Assembly (NCBI RefSeq): GCF_016862435.1
Contig: NZ_BOMY01000008.1
Coordinates: forward strand, 124,001-188,000
Source: Paractinoplanes tereljensis
GTDB lineage: Bacteria; Actinomycetota; Actinomycetes; Mycobacteriales; Micromonosporaceae
DNA: 64,000 bases
Direction of reading: 5' to 3'
Under the pieces are notes generated by a model that saw only the letters and a list, made by a program, of their open reading frames with translations, was not told the DNA's origin and made no database searches. Positions 1 through 8,768 of the stretch are shown here, in pieces; position 1 is the stretch's first letter; each line of letters starts with the position of its first letter. A program made the position numbers and the translations under genes.

Positions 1-1
1 G

Positions 2-634
2 GCCGAGGTGCAGGCGATCGGCGTGCACGGGTCGCTGGCGCACGGCGACGACCGCGAGGGCAGCGACGTCAACGTGCTGGTGGTGACCTACCGGGAGGGC
101 GCCGGCCCGAAACCGGCGCTGCGCCGGGTCGACGGCACCCTTGTCGACCTCGAGGTGATCACCGGGGACGACGGCCTGCGCCGGGCACGGGAGCTGACCT
201 CGCGCTGGCCGCTGGACGCCGACCGGTACGTGACCACCCGGCCGCTGCACGATCCGCGCGGCTGGTTCGGCCGGCTGCGCGACACCCACCTGGCCCGGCT
301 CGCCGAGGCGCGACCGCCCGAGTTCACGACGCTGGCCCGGCACAACTGGGCGCTCGCGTCGGCGGCGCACACCCGCGCGGTCCGGCTCGCCGAGTGGTAC
401 GAGACGGACGCCGCGCTGGTGATGATCGCCGAGGCCCGGCTGCACGCCGCGATGATCGTCGGCCTGCTCACCCGCACCTACTTCCGCAACGCGGCCGACG
501 CGGTGACCCGCACCGGTGTCGCGGGCGCCGACATCCAGGTCCTCGGCGCGGTCCTGAAGGAACACGCCGAGGAACTGGCCGCCCGGGGCCGCCCGGTGGA
601 CGGAGATCTGGCCGCGCTGTTCGATCGGCCCTAG
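2..634 (+). CDS. nucleotidyltransferase-domain protein (5' end outside window)
   Basis: The reading frame is open to the left edge, so the true start lies upstream; an in-frame GTG at 8 is only the first start codon inside the window. Near the visible N-terminus is a GSLAHGDDREGSDVN stretch, matching the GS-x-G-x(n)-SD-x-D/N signature of the pol-beta-like (MNT/kanamycin type) nucleotidyltransferase fold, which binds NTP and metal. The remaining ~150 residues are helical and probably form the substrate-binding half. The substrate cannot be told. Its TAG stop overlaps the TAG of the opposing VIT gene through the palindrome CCTAGG, so the two genes converge with no terminator space. The family is fairly sure, the function is not. 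Confidence 0.7.
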   Translation, partial: AEVQAIGVHGSLAHGDDREGSDVNVLVVTYREGAGPKPALRRVDGTLVDLEVITGDDGLRRARELTSRWPLDADRYVTTRPLHDPRGWFGRLRDTHLARLAEARPPEFTTLARHNWALASAAHTRAVRLAEWYETDAALVMIAEARLHAAMIVGLLTRTYFRNAADAVTRTGVAGADIQVLGAVLKEHAEELAARGRPVDGDLAALFDRP

Positions 635-1317
635 GAGATCAGCACGCCGATGGCGTAGGTGACCGCGGCGGCCAGGCCACCCAGGGCCAGCTGGCGCAGG
701 CCGCTGAACCACCAGGACTGGGCGGTGAACCGAGCCACCAGCGCGCCGGCGCCGAAGAGCCCGAGGCCACCCACGGCGAGCGCCAGCCACAGGTCGTCGC
801 TGCCGAACAGGTAGGTGAGCAGCGGAATCAGGGCGCCGATCGAGAAGCAGACGAACGACGAGCCGGCCGCCGTCCACGGGCTGGGCAGCTCGTCGGGGAC
901 GACCCCCAGCTCCTCCTGGGCGTGCACCCGCAGCGCCTGTTCGGGGTTGTCCCGCAGCACCGCCGCCACCTGCTCGGCCAGATGCACCGGCAGGCCGCGG
1001 GCGGTCCACGCGGCCACCAGCTCGGCCGCCTCGCCGTCCGGGTTGACCTCGAGTTCGTGGCGTTCCTTGGCCAGCTCGGCCTGCACCTGATCGTTCTGGC
1101 TGCGGACGCTCGTGTACTCGCCCAGGCCCATCGAGATCGCCCCGGCCACCAGGCCGGCCACCCCGGTCAGCACCAGCGTGCGGTGGCTGGCCCCGCCGCC
1201 GCCCACCCCGGCGATCAGCGCGATGTTGGTGACCAGGCCGTCCATCGCGCCGAACGTCGCGGCCCGCAGCCAGCCGCCGGAGACATCGGCGTGGTGATGC
1301 TCGACTACGAGACTCAC
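631..1317 (-). CDS. VIT1/CCC1-family integral membrane transporter
   Basis: This 228-residue protein has about five membrane segments: two near the N-terminus (around residues 12-35 and 45-70), a soluble acidic loop (~75-140) and three closely spaced C-terminal helices. The first helix carries the family hallmark [10 protein letters not shown], and GLGEYTS follows in helix two. Members move Fe2+ or Mn2+ out of the cytosol or into a compartment; which ion applies here is unknown. The GTG start at 1317 is chosen because it overlaps the TGA of map by four bases (GTGA) and because the upstream residues in this frame look non-coding. Translation is therefore probably coupled to map. Confidence 0.85.
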   Translation of the reverse strand: MSLVVEHHHADVSGGWLRAATFGAMDGLVTNIALIAGVGGGGASHRTLVLTGVAGLVAGAISMGLGEYTSVRSQNDQVQAELAKERHELEVNPDGEAAELVAAWTARGLPVHLAEQVAAVLRDNPEQALRVHAQEELGVVPDELPSPWTAAGSSFVCFSIGALIPLLTYLFGSDDLWLALAVGGLGLFGAGALVARFTAQSWWFSGLRQLALGGLAAAVTYAIGVLIS

Positions 1318-2171
1318 GGCAGGGTCAGGATCTCGTAGCCGTCCTCGGTGACCACCAGGGTGTGCTCGAACTGGGCGGTCCACTTGCGGTCCTTGGTGAC
1401 GACCGTCCAGCCGTCGGCCCACACGTCGTACTCGTAGGTGCCCAGGGTGATCATCGGTTCGATGGTGAAGGTCATGCCCGGTTCCATCACCGTGTCGAGG
1501 CGCGGGTTGTCGTAGTGCGGGATGTACAGACCGGAGTGGAACGTCTCGCCGATGCCGTGGCCGGTGAAGTCGCGCACCACGCCGTAGCCGAAGCGTCGCG
1601 CGTACGCCTCGATGACCCGGCCGATCGCGTTGATCGGGCGGCCCGGGGCGACCGCGCGGATGCCGCGCATCATCGCCTCGTGGGTGCGCTCGACCAGCAG
1701 CCGCGCCTCCTCGCCGGCCTCGCCCACGCAGAACGTCGCGTCGGTGTCGCCGTGCACGCCGTTCAGATAGGCGGTGACGTCGACGTTGATGATGTCGCCG
1801 TCCTCGAGAACGGTCGAGTCGGGGATGCCGTGGCAGATCACCTCATTGAGCGACGTGCAGCACGACTTCGGGAAGCCCTTGTAGCCCAGGGTGGACGGGT
1901 AGGCGCCGTGGTCGAGGATGAACTCGTGCACCACCCGGTCGATCTCGTCGGTGGTGACGCCCGGCTTGCAGTGCTCGCCGGCGAGCTGGGTCGCCTGCGC
2001 CGCGATCCGCCCGGCGATTCGCATCTTCTCGATGGTCTCGGGGGTCTGCACGTGCGAACCGCGCCACTCTTTCGGGCGCTTCTTACCCACGTACTCAGGA
2101 CGGATGATCTGCGCCGGGACCGCCCGCCAGGGCGACTGCTTTCCCGGCGCCAGTAGGGCGCGCACGGTCAT
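1314..2171 (-). CDS. map: type I methionine aminopeptidase
   Basis: Removes the initiator methionine from nascent proteins in the cytosol. All five di-metal ligands are visible: D131 in NVDVT, D142 in GDTDATF, H205 in TGHGIG, E238 in TIEPM and E269 in QFEHT, with the catalytic H114 in ICHGIP. At 285 residues it is longer than the E. coli enzyme (264) because of a ~35-residue basic N-terminal extension, a form common in actinobacteria. It is the first gene of a two-gene unit and its stop overlaps the GTG of the VIT transporter. The upstream 2172-2286 gap is shared with the divergent STAS gene and must hold both promoters. Confidence 0.96.
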   Translation of the reverse strand: MTVRALLAPGKQSPWRAVPAQIIRPEYVGKKRPKEWRGSHVQTPETIEKMRIAGRIAAQATQLAGEHCKPGVTTDEIDRVVHEFILDHGAYPSTLGYKGFPKSCCTSLNEVICHGIPDSTVLEDGDIINVDVTAYLNGVHGDTDATFCVGEAGEEARLLVERTHEAMMRGIRAVAPGRPINAIGRVIEAYARRFGYGVVRDFTGHGIGETFHSGLYIPHYDNPRLDTVMEPGMTFTIEPMITLGTYEYDVWADGWTVVTKDRKWTAQFEHTLVVTEDGYEILTLP

Positions 2172-2286
2172 AGGCCCCAGCCTATCGCCGTGGCACCGGC
2201 GGCCGAGGTGGCGGCGGTCGCACGATAACGGCTCGGCGGAACCTGTTCGGGCGGTTCTTGCCGCCCTCGGACGCCTGTGAAATCGT

Positions 2287-2604
2287 ATGTTCGTGGATCA
2301 AGAGGGGCCGGACCCCAACTTCTCGGCCACCGTCGCGGTGGCCGACGGCCGGGCCACGGTGACCGTGACCGGCGAGGTCGACATGTCGACCGCCGACGCC
2401 ATGATTCGTGCTGCCCGCACGCAGGGCGCCTCCGCAGCGACGCTCGACCTGCGTGAGGTCACGTTCTTCGACTCGGCCGCCATCCATGCGGTTCTCCAGC
2501 TCGTCGAGTCGTACGGCGAGGCGCTCACCGTGCTGCCCTCGTCCCAGGTGCGGCGAGTGCTGGAGATCTCCGGCCTGGCCGAACAGCCCTGGCTCAGCGA
2601 GTGA
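2287..2604 (+). CDS. STAS-domain anti-sigma factor antagonist (RsbV/SpoIIAA-like)
   Basis: This 105-residue single-domain protein has the beta-alpha STAS fold. [10 protein letters not shown] places Ser63 at the position phosphorylated by RsbW/SpoIIAB-type kinases, and LDLREVTF is the preceding core strand. Unphosphorylated antagonists bind the anti-sigma kinase and free a sigma factor. The neighbouring gene, convergent and only 4 bp away, encodes a hybrid protein with both a SpoIIE-type phosphatase and an RsbW-like ATPase domain, which are exactly the two activities that would dephosphorylate and phosphorylate this serine. No clear ribosome binding site precedes the ATG, so the start is moderately certain. 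Confidence 0.88.
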   Translation: MFVDQEGPDPNFSATVAVADGRATVTVTGEVDMSTADAMIRAARTQGASAATLDLREVTFFDSAAIHAVLQLVESYGEALTVLPSSQVRRVLEISGLAEQPWLSE

Positions 2605-2608
2605 GGTT

Positions 2609-5600
2609 TCAGAGACTCAGGGGCCGCCGCAGCGTCACCGCGGTGCCCTGATCGCTGCGCGCCACCGACAGCTCGGTCAGCGCGCCGATCAGCGCCAGCC
2701 CGCGCCCGCGGAAGCCACCCGGCGAGGCCGGTCGCCAGCGCCCGGTGTCGCGCACCGTGACCAGCACCGCGTCCTCGTCGATCGACGCCTCGACGGTGAT
2801 CTGCGGTTCGACCGGGTCGACCGGGTGCTCGATCGCGTTGGCGGCCGCCTCGGAGACCGCCACGGTCAGGTCGAACACGTCGGCCTCGGGCACGCCGTGC
2901 CCGGTGAGGAAGTCCTCGAGGCGGCGGCGCAGGACGCTGAGCCGGGTCGGGTCGGCGGGTAACCGCAGCACGAACTCGCGCGGTTCGGTGGCCTGCAGCA
3001 CGAGCAGCGCGATGTCGTCGCGCCGGGTGCGCCGGGCGGCTCGCGACAGCAGCGCGTCGAGCAGGTCCTCGACGTGGTCGGCCGGTTTCGCGGCGTCCTC
3101 GAGCAGCTGATTGAGGCCGGTGTCGATGCCGACCCGGCGGTCCTCGACCAGGCCGTCGGTGTAGAGCAGCAGCCGGTCGTCGCGGACCAGGGACGCCTCC
3201 CTGGTCGGGTACTCGGCGACGGCGAGCGCACCGATCGGCGGGCCCAGCGCGGTGCGGTAGAGGAACGTGCCCGGCTGCCCGGGGCGGATCAGCACCGGGG
3301 GCGGGTGGCCGGCCGACGAGTAGTGCAGATGCCCGGTCAGCGGGTCGAACCGCACGCACACCACGGTGGCGAACTGGCGCCGGCCCAGGTTGTCGACGAG
3401 CCGGTTCAGCCGGGTGAGCGCCTCGCCGCAGTCGAAGCCCTCGAGGATGTACGCCCGGAGCGCGTTGCGCAGCTGCCCCATCCCGGCCGCCGCCTGCACC
3501 CCCTTGCCGACCACGTCGCCGATCACCAGGAACAGCCGGTCGTCGGGGGCGGCGATCACGTCGTACCAGTCGCCGCCGACCTCGGCCTCGCTGCTGCCGG
3601 GCAGATAGCGGCTGGCCACCACGGCGCCGGGCACCCGGGGCAGCGACGGCGGCAGCAGGCTGTGCTGCAGGGTGGTGGCGATCCGGTGCTCGGCCTCGTA
3701 GAGGCGGGCGTTGGCGAGGCGCAGCCCGATCAGCCGGGCCAGCTGGGTGAGCAGGGCCGGGTCGGGCGGACCGTCCGAACCGGACCAGACCCGCAGCTCG
3801 CCGACCGGGGCGCCGGAGGTGTCCGGCAGCGACATCTCGGCGTCCGGCCCGGCCTGCGGGTCGGCGCCGCCGTCCATCTCGGCCCGCGCACCGGCCGCGG
3901 TCACCACCACCCGGCCGGCCCCGGTCATGGTCAGCACGTGGTGGGCGGCCACGTCGAGCACCTCGGCGATGGTCCGCACGGTGCTGACCGCGGTGAACGC
4001 GTCGACCAGGCCGCGCAGCCGGCTGACCACCTGCCGGCGGGCCTGGCCGAGGTCGAGGTTGGCCCGCACCCGGGCGGTGAGGTCCCGCGCCGTGAACGGT
4101 TTCACCAGGTAGTCGTCGGCCCCGGCGGCCAGGCCGGCGCCGGACGCCTCCTCACCGGCCCGGGCCGAGAGCACCACGATCGGCACGTCCCGGGTGCGGT
4201 CGTCGGCGCGCAGCGCGGCGATCAGGCCGAAGCCGTCCAGCCGCGGCATCATCACGTCGGTCAGCACCAGGTCGAACGCCTTGTGCTCGATCAGCTCCAG
4301 CGCGGCCACCCCGTCCACCGCGGTGGACACGTCCCAGTGCGGGTGCAGCAGCCGGGCCACGTGGTCGCGCAGGTCGGTGTTGTCGTCGACGAGCAGGATG
4401 TGGCCCCGCCGGCCGGTCGGCGGCTCGACCGGCCCGGCTTCGAGCAGCCAGGAGGACGTCTCCTCGAGAAAAAGCCGCGGCGCGACGTCGGTGACGACCG
4501 CGGCGCCCTCCTCGCCGATCCGGTCGGCCGGCAGATGGGCAACACCGAAGGGAATGCGCACGGTGAAGACGCTGCCGCGGTCGACCTCACTCTCCGCGCT
4601 CACCGATCCGCCGTGCAGCTCGGCCAGCTCGCGCACCAGGGCGAGCCCGATGCCGGTGCCCTCATGGGTGCGCGACCAGGCACCGGCGACCCGGTGGAAA
4701 CGGTCGAACAGCAGCGGTTGCTCGGCGGTGGCCACCCCGACGCCGGTGTCCCGCACGGTCAGCACGGCCAGCCCGGCCTCGGCGTGGACGCGCAGCTCGA
4801 TCCGGCCGGCCGGGGTGAACTTGATGGCGTTGGAGAGCAGGTTGAGAACGATCTTCTCCCACATCTCCCGGTCGACGTGGACCGGTTCGGGCAGCGCCGG
4901 TGTGTCCACCACCAGGTCGAGCTCGGCCCGCTCGGCGGCCGACCGGAACGCGCTCGCCAGTCGCGCCGTGTAATCGGCCAGATCCGTCGGACGGTAAACG
5001 GCCCGCATCCGCCCCGACTCCAGGCGGGAGAAGTCGAGCACCGTGTTGACCAGCTTCAGCAGGCGCAGTCCGTTGCGTTGCATCGGCAGCAGCCGCTCCC
5101 GCTCGGCGGCCGGCAGGGCCGGGTCGTCGAGCAGGTCCTCCAACGGGCCGAGGATCAGCGTCAGCGGCGTACGGAACTCGTGGCTCACGTTGGAGAAGAA
5201 GTTGGTCTTGGCCTGGTCGAGCGCGGCCAGCTCGGTGGTCCGGGCCCGTTCCCGCTCGTAGGCGCGCAGGTTCGCCACCGCGCGGGAAATCTGGGCGACA
5301 GCCAGATCGAGGAAGTCACGGTAGCCGCGATCGAGCGCGACGAACCGGCTCGCTCCCACGATCAACGCGCCGTCCACCGTCGCGCCGATCCCGACCGGCA
5401 GCACCAGCGCCTCGTCCGCGGCCGTCGGCGCCGGGTCGGTGACCTCGCGCAACGCGACCGTGCCGCCGGCCGACGTCGCCGGCACCTCGGCCGGGTCCAG
5501 CACCAGCCGGGCGAACGGCACGTCGGCCGAATTCTCGCGAAAAACCTCGGCCACCTCGGCGATCAGCGCGGCCTCGTCCGGCGAGTCGGCCAGCCGCGAA

Positions 5601-6124
5601 CCGAGAGCCGAGAGCGTCCGGGTGCGACGCTCGCCGAGCACCCGGAAGGTGGTGTCGGAGACGATGCAGAAGATCCCGCTGACCGCACCGTCCACCGAGC
5701 GGATCGGGTCATAGGAAATGTCGAAATAACACTCCTCGAGGAACCCGTGCCGCTCCAGCATGAACGGGTGGTCCGGCCCGAAGTAGGAGCTGTCGTTCTC
5801 CCGGACCCCGCCGAACAGCTCCTGCAGCAGCGTCCACGCCTCGGCCCACATTTTGCGCCCGGGCCGGCCCAGGTTGTCGGGATGCTTGCTGCCCAAGGCG
5901 GGAATGTAGGCGTCGTTGTAGAGCGCGCAGTACTCCGGCCCGAAGAAAATGATGATCTGCGCACGCGAGGCCAGCATGGTCGCAACCGCATTGATCAGTT
6001 CCGCGGGCCAGCTCGCCGGCGGCCCGAGCGGACTGGCCGACCAGTCCAGCTCCAGCATCCGCCGGCCCATTTCGCCGCCACGCTCGAACGCGGTGCGCAA
6101 CTGACGCGGCAATTCCGCGCCCAT
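2609..6124 (-). CDS. hybrid sensor kinase / receiver / GAF / SpoIIE phosphatase / RsbW-like ATPase
   Basis: A soluble multidomain signalling protein of 1171 residues. Order (residues from the chosen start): PAS-like sensor ~15-160, GAF-like ~170-290, HisKA with the phospho-acceptor His315 in SHEFRTPL, HATPase with N432 in LNLLSNAIKF and GTGIGLAL, receiver with Asp623 in LTDVMMPR and a KPF lysine, a second GAF ~700-805, SpoIIE/PP2C phosphatase with GGDWYD at ~850 and GDVVGKG, and a C-terminal RsbW-like HATPase with the SEAAANAIEH N-box at ~1092-1100. The start at 6124 is chosen because GGAAGGG lies just upstream and orthologous kinases begin ~20 residues before GGEMG; an in-frame extension to 6226 reads Gly/Tyr-rich non-domain sequence. 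It probably controls the adjacent STAS protein. Confidence 0.92.
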   Translation of the reverse strand: MGAELPRQLRTAFERGGEMGRRMLELDWSASPLGPPASWPAELINAVATMLASRAQIIIFFGPEYCALYNDAYIPALGSKHPDNLGRPGRKMWAEAWTLLQELFGGVRENDSSYFGPDHPFMLERHGFLEECYFDISYDPIRSVDGAVSGIFCIVSDTTFRVLGERRTRTLSALGSRLADSPDEAALIAEVAEVFRENSADVPFARLVLDPAEVPATSAGGTVALREVTDPAPTAADEALVLPVGIGATVDGALIVGASRFVALDRGYRDFLDLAVAQISRAVANLRAYERERARTTELAALDQAKTNFFSNVSHEFRTPLTLILGPLEDLLDDPALPAAERERLLPMQRNGLRLLKLVNTVLDFSRLESGRMRAVYRPTDLADYTARLASAFRSAAERAELDLVVDTPALPEPVHVDREMWEKIVLNLLSNAIKFTPAGRIELRVHAEAGLAVLTVRDTGVGVATAEQPLLFDRFHRVAGAWSRTHEGTGIGLALVRELAELHGGSVSAESEVDRGSVFTVRIPFGVAHLPADRIGEEGAAVVTDVAPRLFLEETSSWLLEAGPVEPPTGRRGHILLVDDNTDLRDHVARLLHPHWDVSTAVDGVAALELIEHKAFDLVLTDVMMPRLDGFGLIAALRADDRTRDVPIVVLSARAGEEASGAGLAAGADDYLVKPFTARDLTARVRANLDLGQARRQVVSRLRGLVDAFTAVSTVRTIAEVLDVAAHHVLTMTGAGRVVVTAAGARAEMDGGADPQAGPDAEMSLPDTSGAPVGELRVWSGSDGPPDPALLTQLARLIGLRLANARLYEAEHRIATTLQHSLLPPSLPRVPGAVVASRYLPGSSEAEVGGDWYDVIAAPDDRLFLVIGDVVGKGVQAAAGMGQLRNALRAYILEGFDCGEALTRLNRLVDNLGRRQFATVVCVRFDPLTGHLHYSSAGHPPPVLIRPGQPGTFLYRTALGPPIGALAVAEYPTREASLVRDDRLLLYTDGLVEDRRVGIDTGLNQLLEDAAKPADHVEDLLDALLSRAARRTRRDDIALLVLQATEPREFVLRLPADPTRLSVLRRRLEDFLTGHGVPEADVFDLTVAVSEAAANAIEHPVDPVEPQITVEASIDEDAVLVTVRDTGRWRPASPGGFRGRGLALIGALTELSVARSDQGTAVTLRRPLSL

Positions 6125-6295
6125 GGACCCTTCCGCGACCGCCACGATCTGCACCGTAACACCGGCAGACCCGACCCCAAGATACCCATACGGGTACGCG
6201 CCGGACCGTTCCCAACCGCAGAACACCCCGTCCCGCCGAGGCGGCCGGCAAGCGGTCCGTCGCGGCCGTCGCGGGCCGCCGGGCGAAGCGTTCCG

Positions 6296-7045
6296 CTACC
6301 CCGCGTACGCGGGGCGGCGCAGACCCGAGCGTTCGGTCGCGGCCTCCACCAGAGCCGCGAAGAGGCGCAGGTCGGAGGTGCGCTCGGGATGCCACTGCAC
6401 GCCGAAGGCAAAGGTGTGCTGCGAACTCTCGATGATCTCCACGACCCGGTCGTCCGGGCACCAGCCGACCGCGGTGAACTTGCCCGGCTCGTCGACCGCC
6501 TGATGGTGGAAGGAGTTGACCACGAGATGCGAGCCGACCAGTTCGTGCGCCCGGGAATCGGGCGCGACCACCACGTCGTGCCGGCCGTAGGCGGAGGCGT
6601 CGGCGGCCAGCGGGTCGGTGCCCGCGGCGGCCTGGTGCCGTTCGGTCCCGATCAGCTCGGGCAGGTGCTGGTGCAGGGTGCCGCCGCCGGCCACCGCCAT
6701 CAGCTGCATGCCGCGGCACACACCGAGGAGCGGCAGGTCGAGCTCGAGCGCGGCCCGCATCAGCAGCATCTCGGAGGCGTCGCGCACCGCGTCGACGTCG
6801 GTCGCCGGGTGCGGCTCGGCTCCCCAGAACGCCGGGTCGACGTCGCCACCACCGGAGAAGACGATCCCGTCCAGCGATTCCAGCACGTCGATGTCCGGAT
6901 CGTCCGGGGTGATCAGCACGGCACGGCCGCCGGTCGCGTGCACGGCCCGCACGTACGTCATCGGAAGCATTCCCGCCATCAGGTCGTTACTGCCGTACTG
7001 CACCTGCTGGGCGTACGCGGTCATGCCGATCAGGGGCCTGCGCAT
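6296..7045 (-). CDS. PuuD-like gamma-glutamyl-GABA hydrolase family amidase (copy 1)
   Basis: A class-I glutamine amidotransferase-fold hydrolase of 249 residues. The catalytic triad is visible: Cys110 in LGVCRGMQ, and His219 and Glu221 in VQWHPE. SGGGDVDP at ~64-71 is the oxyanion-loop hallmark of the PuuD family (peptidase C26), whose members hydrolyse gamma-glutamyl amide bonds, for example gamma-glutamyl-GABA to glutamate and GABA. A strong ribosome binding site (GAGGAGG) precedes the ATG. It is the last gene of the run permease, ligase, aldehyde dehydrogenase, SDR, PuuD, PuuD, and starts 49 bp after a paralogue. The exact amide substrate is not shown by the sequence. Confidence 0.9.
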   Translation of the reverse strand: MRRPLIGMTAYAQQVQYGSNDLMAGMLPMTYVRAVHATGGRAVLITPDDPDIDVLESLDGIVFSGGGDVDPAFWGAEPHPATDVDAVRDASEMLLMRAALELDLPLLGVCRGMQLMAVAGGGTLHQHLPELIGTERHQAAAGTDPLAADASAYGRHDVVVAPDSRAHELVGSHLVVNSFHHQAVDEPGKFTAVGWCPDDRVVEIIESSQHTFAFGVQWHPERTSDLRLFAALVEAATERSGLRRPAYAG

Positions 7046-7094
7046 GCGGTGGGTTCCTCCTCTTCCCGGTTCTTCGGCAACGGTGTGCCGGCGC

Positions 7095-7778
7095 TTAGCC
7101 GGCTGCCTCGACCAGCGCGCCGAAAAGGCGGTGGTCGCGGATCACCTCCGGATGCCACTGGACGCCGAGCACGAACCGGCGGTCCTGGTCCTCGATGGCC
7201 TCGGCCAGGCCGTCCTCGGTGTAACCGGTGACGGTCAGCGTGCCGGCCTCGGCGACACCCTGGTGGTGATAGCAGTGGATGGCGACGTCGTCGCCCATCA
7301 GCTTGGCGATCATGCTGCCGGGCTGGAAGCGGGCCTCCTGCTCGCCGTAGACGCCGGGAGCCGGCCGGTGCCGTTCGTGGCCGAGCACGTCGGGCAGGTG
7401 CTGGTGCAGGGAGCCGCCGGCCGCGACGGCCAGCACCTGCATGCCACGGCAGACGCCGAGGATCGGCAGATCGGTCGCCAACGCTCGCTGGACCAGTAGG
7501 AACTCACCGGCGTCCCGCTCCGGGCGGGACTCGGTCAACGGTTCCGGCGCGGCGCCGTAGCGGGCCGGTTCGACGTCGGGACCGCCGGCCAGCAGCAGTC
7601 CGTCGAGGACCCGCAGCACGTCAGGATCGCGGTCGTCGGGCGGGATGATCACCGCGCGGCCACCGGCCTGCTCGACGGCGGCCACGTAGTCATTCGGGAT
7701 CAGCGCCGTGGGCAGGTCGTGCCAGACACCCCACGTGGCAGGCACCACGTACGAGGTGATGCCGATGATCGGGCGCAT
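7095..7778 (-). CDS. PuuD-like gamma-glutamyl-GABA hydrolase family amidase (copy 2)
   Basis: This 227-residue paralogue of the next gene has Cys110 in LGVCRGMQ, His209 and Glu211 in VQWHPE, and LAGGPDVEP at the oxyanion loop. The ATG at 7778 is chosen because it begins the fold (MRPIIGITSY) and is preceded by GGTGGAG; the longer in-frame extension is Arg-rich and lies over an intergenic hairpin region. The two copies share the core motifs but differ in the loop after the nucleophile (a TDPLAADASAYG segment is present only in copy 1), so they may accept different gamma-glutamyl amides. It is separated from the upstream SDR gene by a 225-bp hairpin-rich gap. Confidence 0.9.
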   Translation of the reverse strand: MRPIIGITSYVVPATWGVWHDLPTALIPNDYVAAVEQAGGRAVIIPPDDRDPDVLRVLDGLLLAGGPDVEPARYGAAPEPLTESRPERDAGEFLLVQRALATDLPILGVCRGMQVLAVAAGGSLHQHLPDVLGHERHRPAPGVYGEQEARFQPGSMIAKLMGDDVAIHCYHHQGVAEAGTLTVTGYTEDGLAEAIEDQDRRFVLGVQWHPEVIRDHRLFGALVEAAG

Positions 7779-8003
7779 CGCTCCACCGTAGTCAGATCGT
7801 GTTTCGTTTCGGGCTCGTTCGACCGGGCGATCTCGGTGGGAGGTTTGGTGCGCGGCGTCACCGGAGAGGTGACGCCGCGCCCGGGCCCATCTGTCCCACC
7901 GACACAGGGATCTGTGGCCTGCACCAGCGGGGATTCGACCCCTGCGCCCGATTTTTGTCGGGCGTATCACAGATCGTTCCCCGGGTGCGGGACTGTTAAA
8001 ACA
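7779..8003 (-). promoter_or_regulatory. structured intergenic region inside the catabolic operon
   Basis: The 225 bp between the SDR gene and the PuuD-like pair hold four inverted repeats. They are 7945-7951/7958-7964 (7 bp, T-rich loop), a GGGG/CCCC hairpin at about 7927-7943, CACAG/CTGTG at 7903-7916, and a perfect 13-bp stem 7850-7862/7868-7880 with a 5-nt loop. None is followed by a U-tract on the minus strand. The series could terminate or attenuate transcription after the SDR gene, stabilise the upstream mRNA, or form a regulatory leader for the two amidases. The structures are seen directly; their role is inferred. Confidence 0.5.
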
Positions 8004-8768
8004 TCACAGCGGAGTTACATATGCGCCGGTGATGCCGCCGTCGACGACGAACTGCGACGCCGTCATGAACGAGGCGTCGTCACTGGCGAGGAACGCCACC
8101 GCCGCCGCGATCTCGTCCGGCTCGGCGAACCGGCCCATCGGCACGTGCACCAGCCGGCGGGCGGCTCGCTCCGGATCCTTCGCGAAAAGATCCATCAGAA
8201 GTGGCGTCGCCACCGGCCCGGGGCAGAGCGCGTTGATCCGGATGCCCTCGCGGGCGAACTGCACGCCGAGCTCCCGGGTCATCGCCAGCACCCCGCCCTT
8301 GCTCGCCGTGTAGGCGATCTGCGAGGTGGCCGCGCCGAGCAGGGCCACGAACGAGGCGGTGTTGATGATCGAGCCCTTACCCTGCCGCTGCATGTGCGGA
8401 ATCGCGTACTTGCAGCAGAAGAAGACGCTCGTGGTGTTGACCCGGATGACCCGTTCCCACGCGTCGATCCCGGTGACCAGGATCGAGTCGTCGTCGGGCG
8501 GCGAGATGCCGGCGTTGTTGAACGCGATGTCGACCCGGCCGTACCGCTCGGCGACCCCGTCGAACAGCGCCTTGACCTGCTCCTCGTCGCTGACGTCGCA
8601 GGCGACGAACTCACCGCCGGTCTCGTCCGCGGCCGCCTTGCCGGCGTCGGCGGAGATGTCCACCGCGACGACCTTGGCACCCTCCGCGGCGAACCGCCGG
8701 GCGGTGGCCAGCCCGATCCCGCTGCCGGCGCCGGTGATGACGGCGACGCGATCCTGCAGACGTTCCAC
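8004..8768 (-). CDS. SDR-family NAD(P)-dependent alcohol dehydrogenase
   Basis: A classical short-chain dehydrogenase of 254 residues. The TGAGSGIG dinucleotide-binding motif is at 12-19, acidic VDIS after beta-2 suggests NAD preference, FNNAG is at ~83-87, and the catalytic Ser139, Tyr153 and Lys157 (YTASK) are all present. The GTG start directly abuts the TAA of the aldehyde dehydrogenase (TAAGTG), so translation is probably coupled. In this operon an alcohol dehydrogenase followed by an aldehyde dehydrogenase could oxidise a gamma-glutamylated amino alcohol to the acid before amide cleavage. That assignment is inference; by family alone it could act on many secondary or primary alcohols. 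Confidence 0.88.
   Translation of the reverse strand: MERLQDRVAVITGAGSGIGLATARRFAAEGAKVVAVDISADAGKAAADETGGEFVACDVSDEEQVKALFDGVAERYGRVDIAFNNAGISPPDDDSILVTGIDAWERVIRVNTTSVFFCCKYAIPHMQRQGKGSIINTASFVALLGAATSQIAYTASKGGVLAMTRELGVQFAREGIRINALCPGPVATPLLMDLFAKDPERAARRLVHVPMGRFAEPDEIAAAVAFLASDDASFMTASQFVVDGGITGAYVTPL

Noticed and set aside
88..477. Long Arg/Ser-rich ORF opposite the nucleotidyltransferase gene
   Set aside because: High-GC shadow frame with no domain; the plus-strand gene has motifs.
3074..7231. Very long open plus frame (1385 codons)
   Set aside because: It lies opposite the hybrid kinase and PuuD genes, is His/Gln/Arg/Gly-rich with no motifs, and is a typical GC shadow.
7925..7964. 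tRNA-like T-arm (GGGG-ATTCGAC-CCC)
   Set aside because: No D-arm, anticodon arm or acceptor stem can be built around it; treated as a hairpin of the leader.
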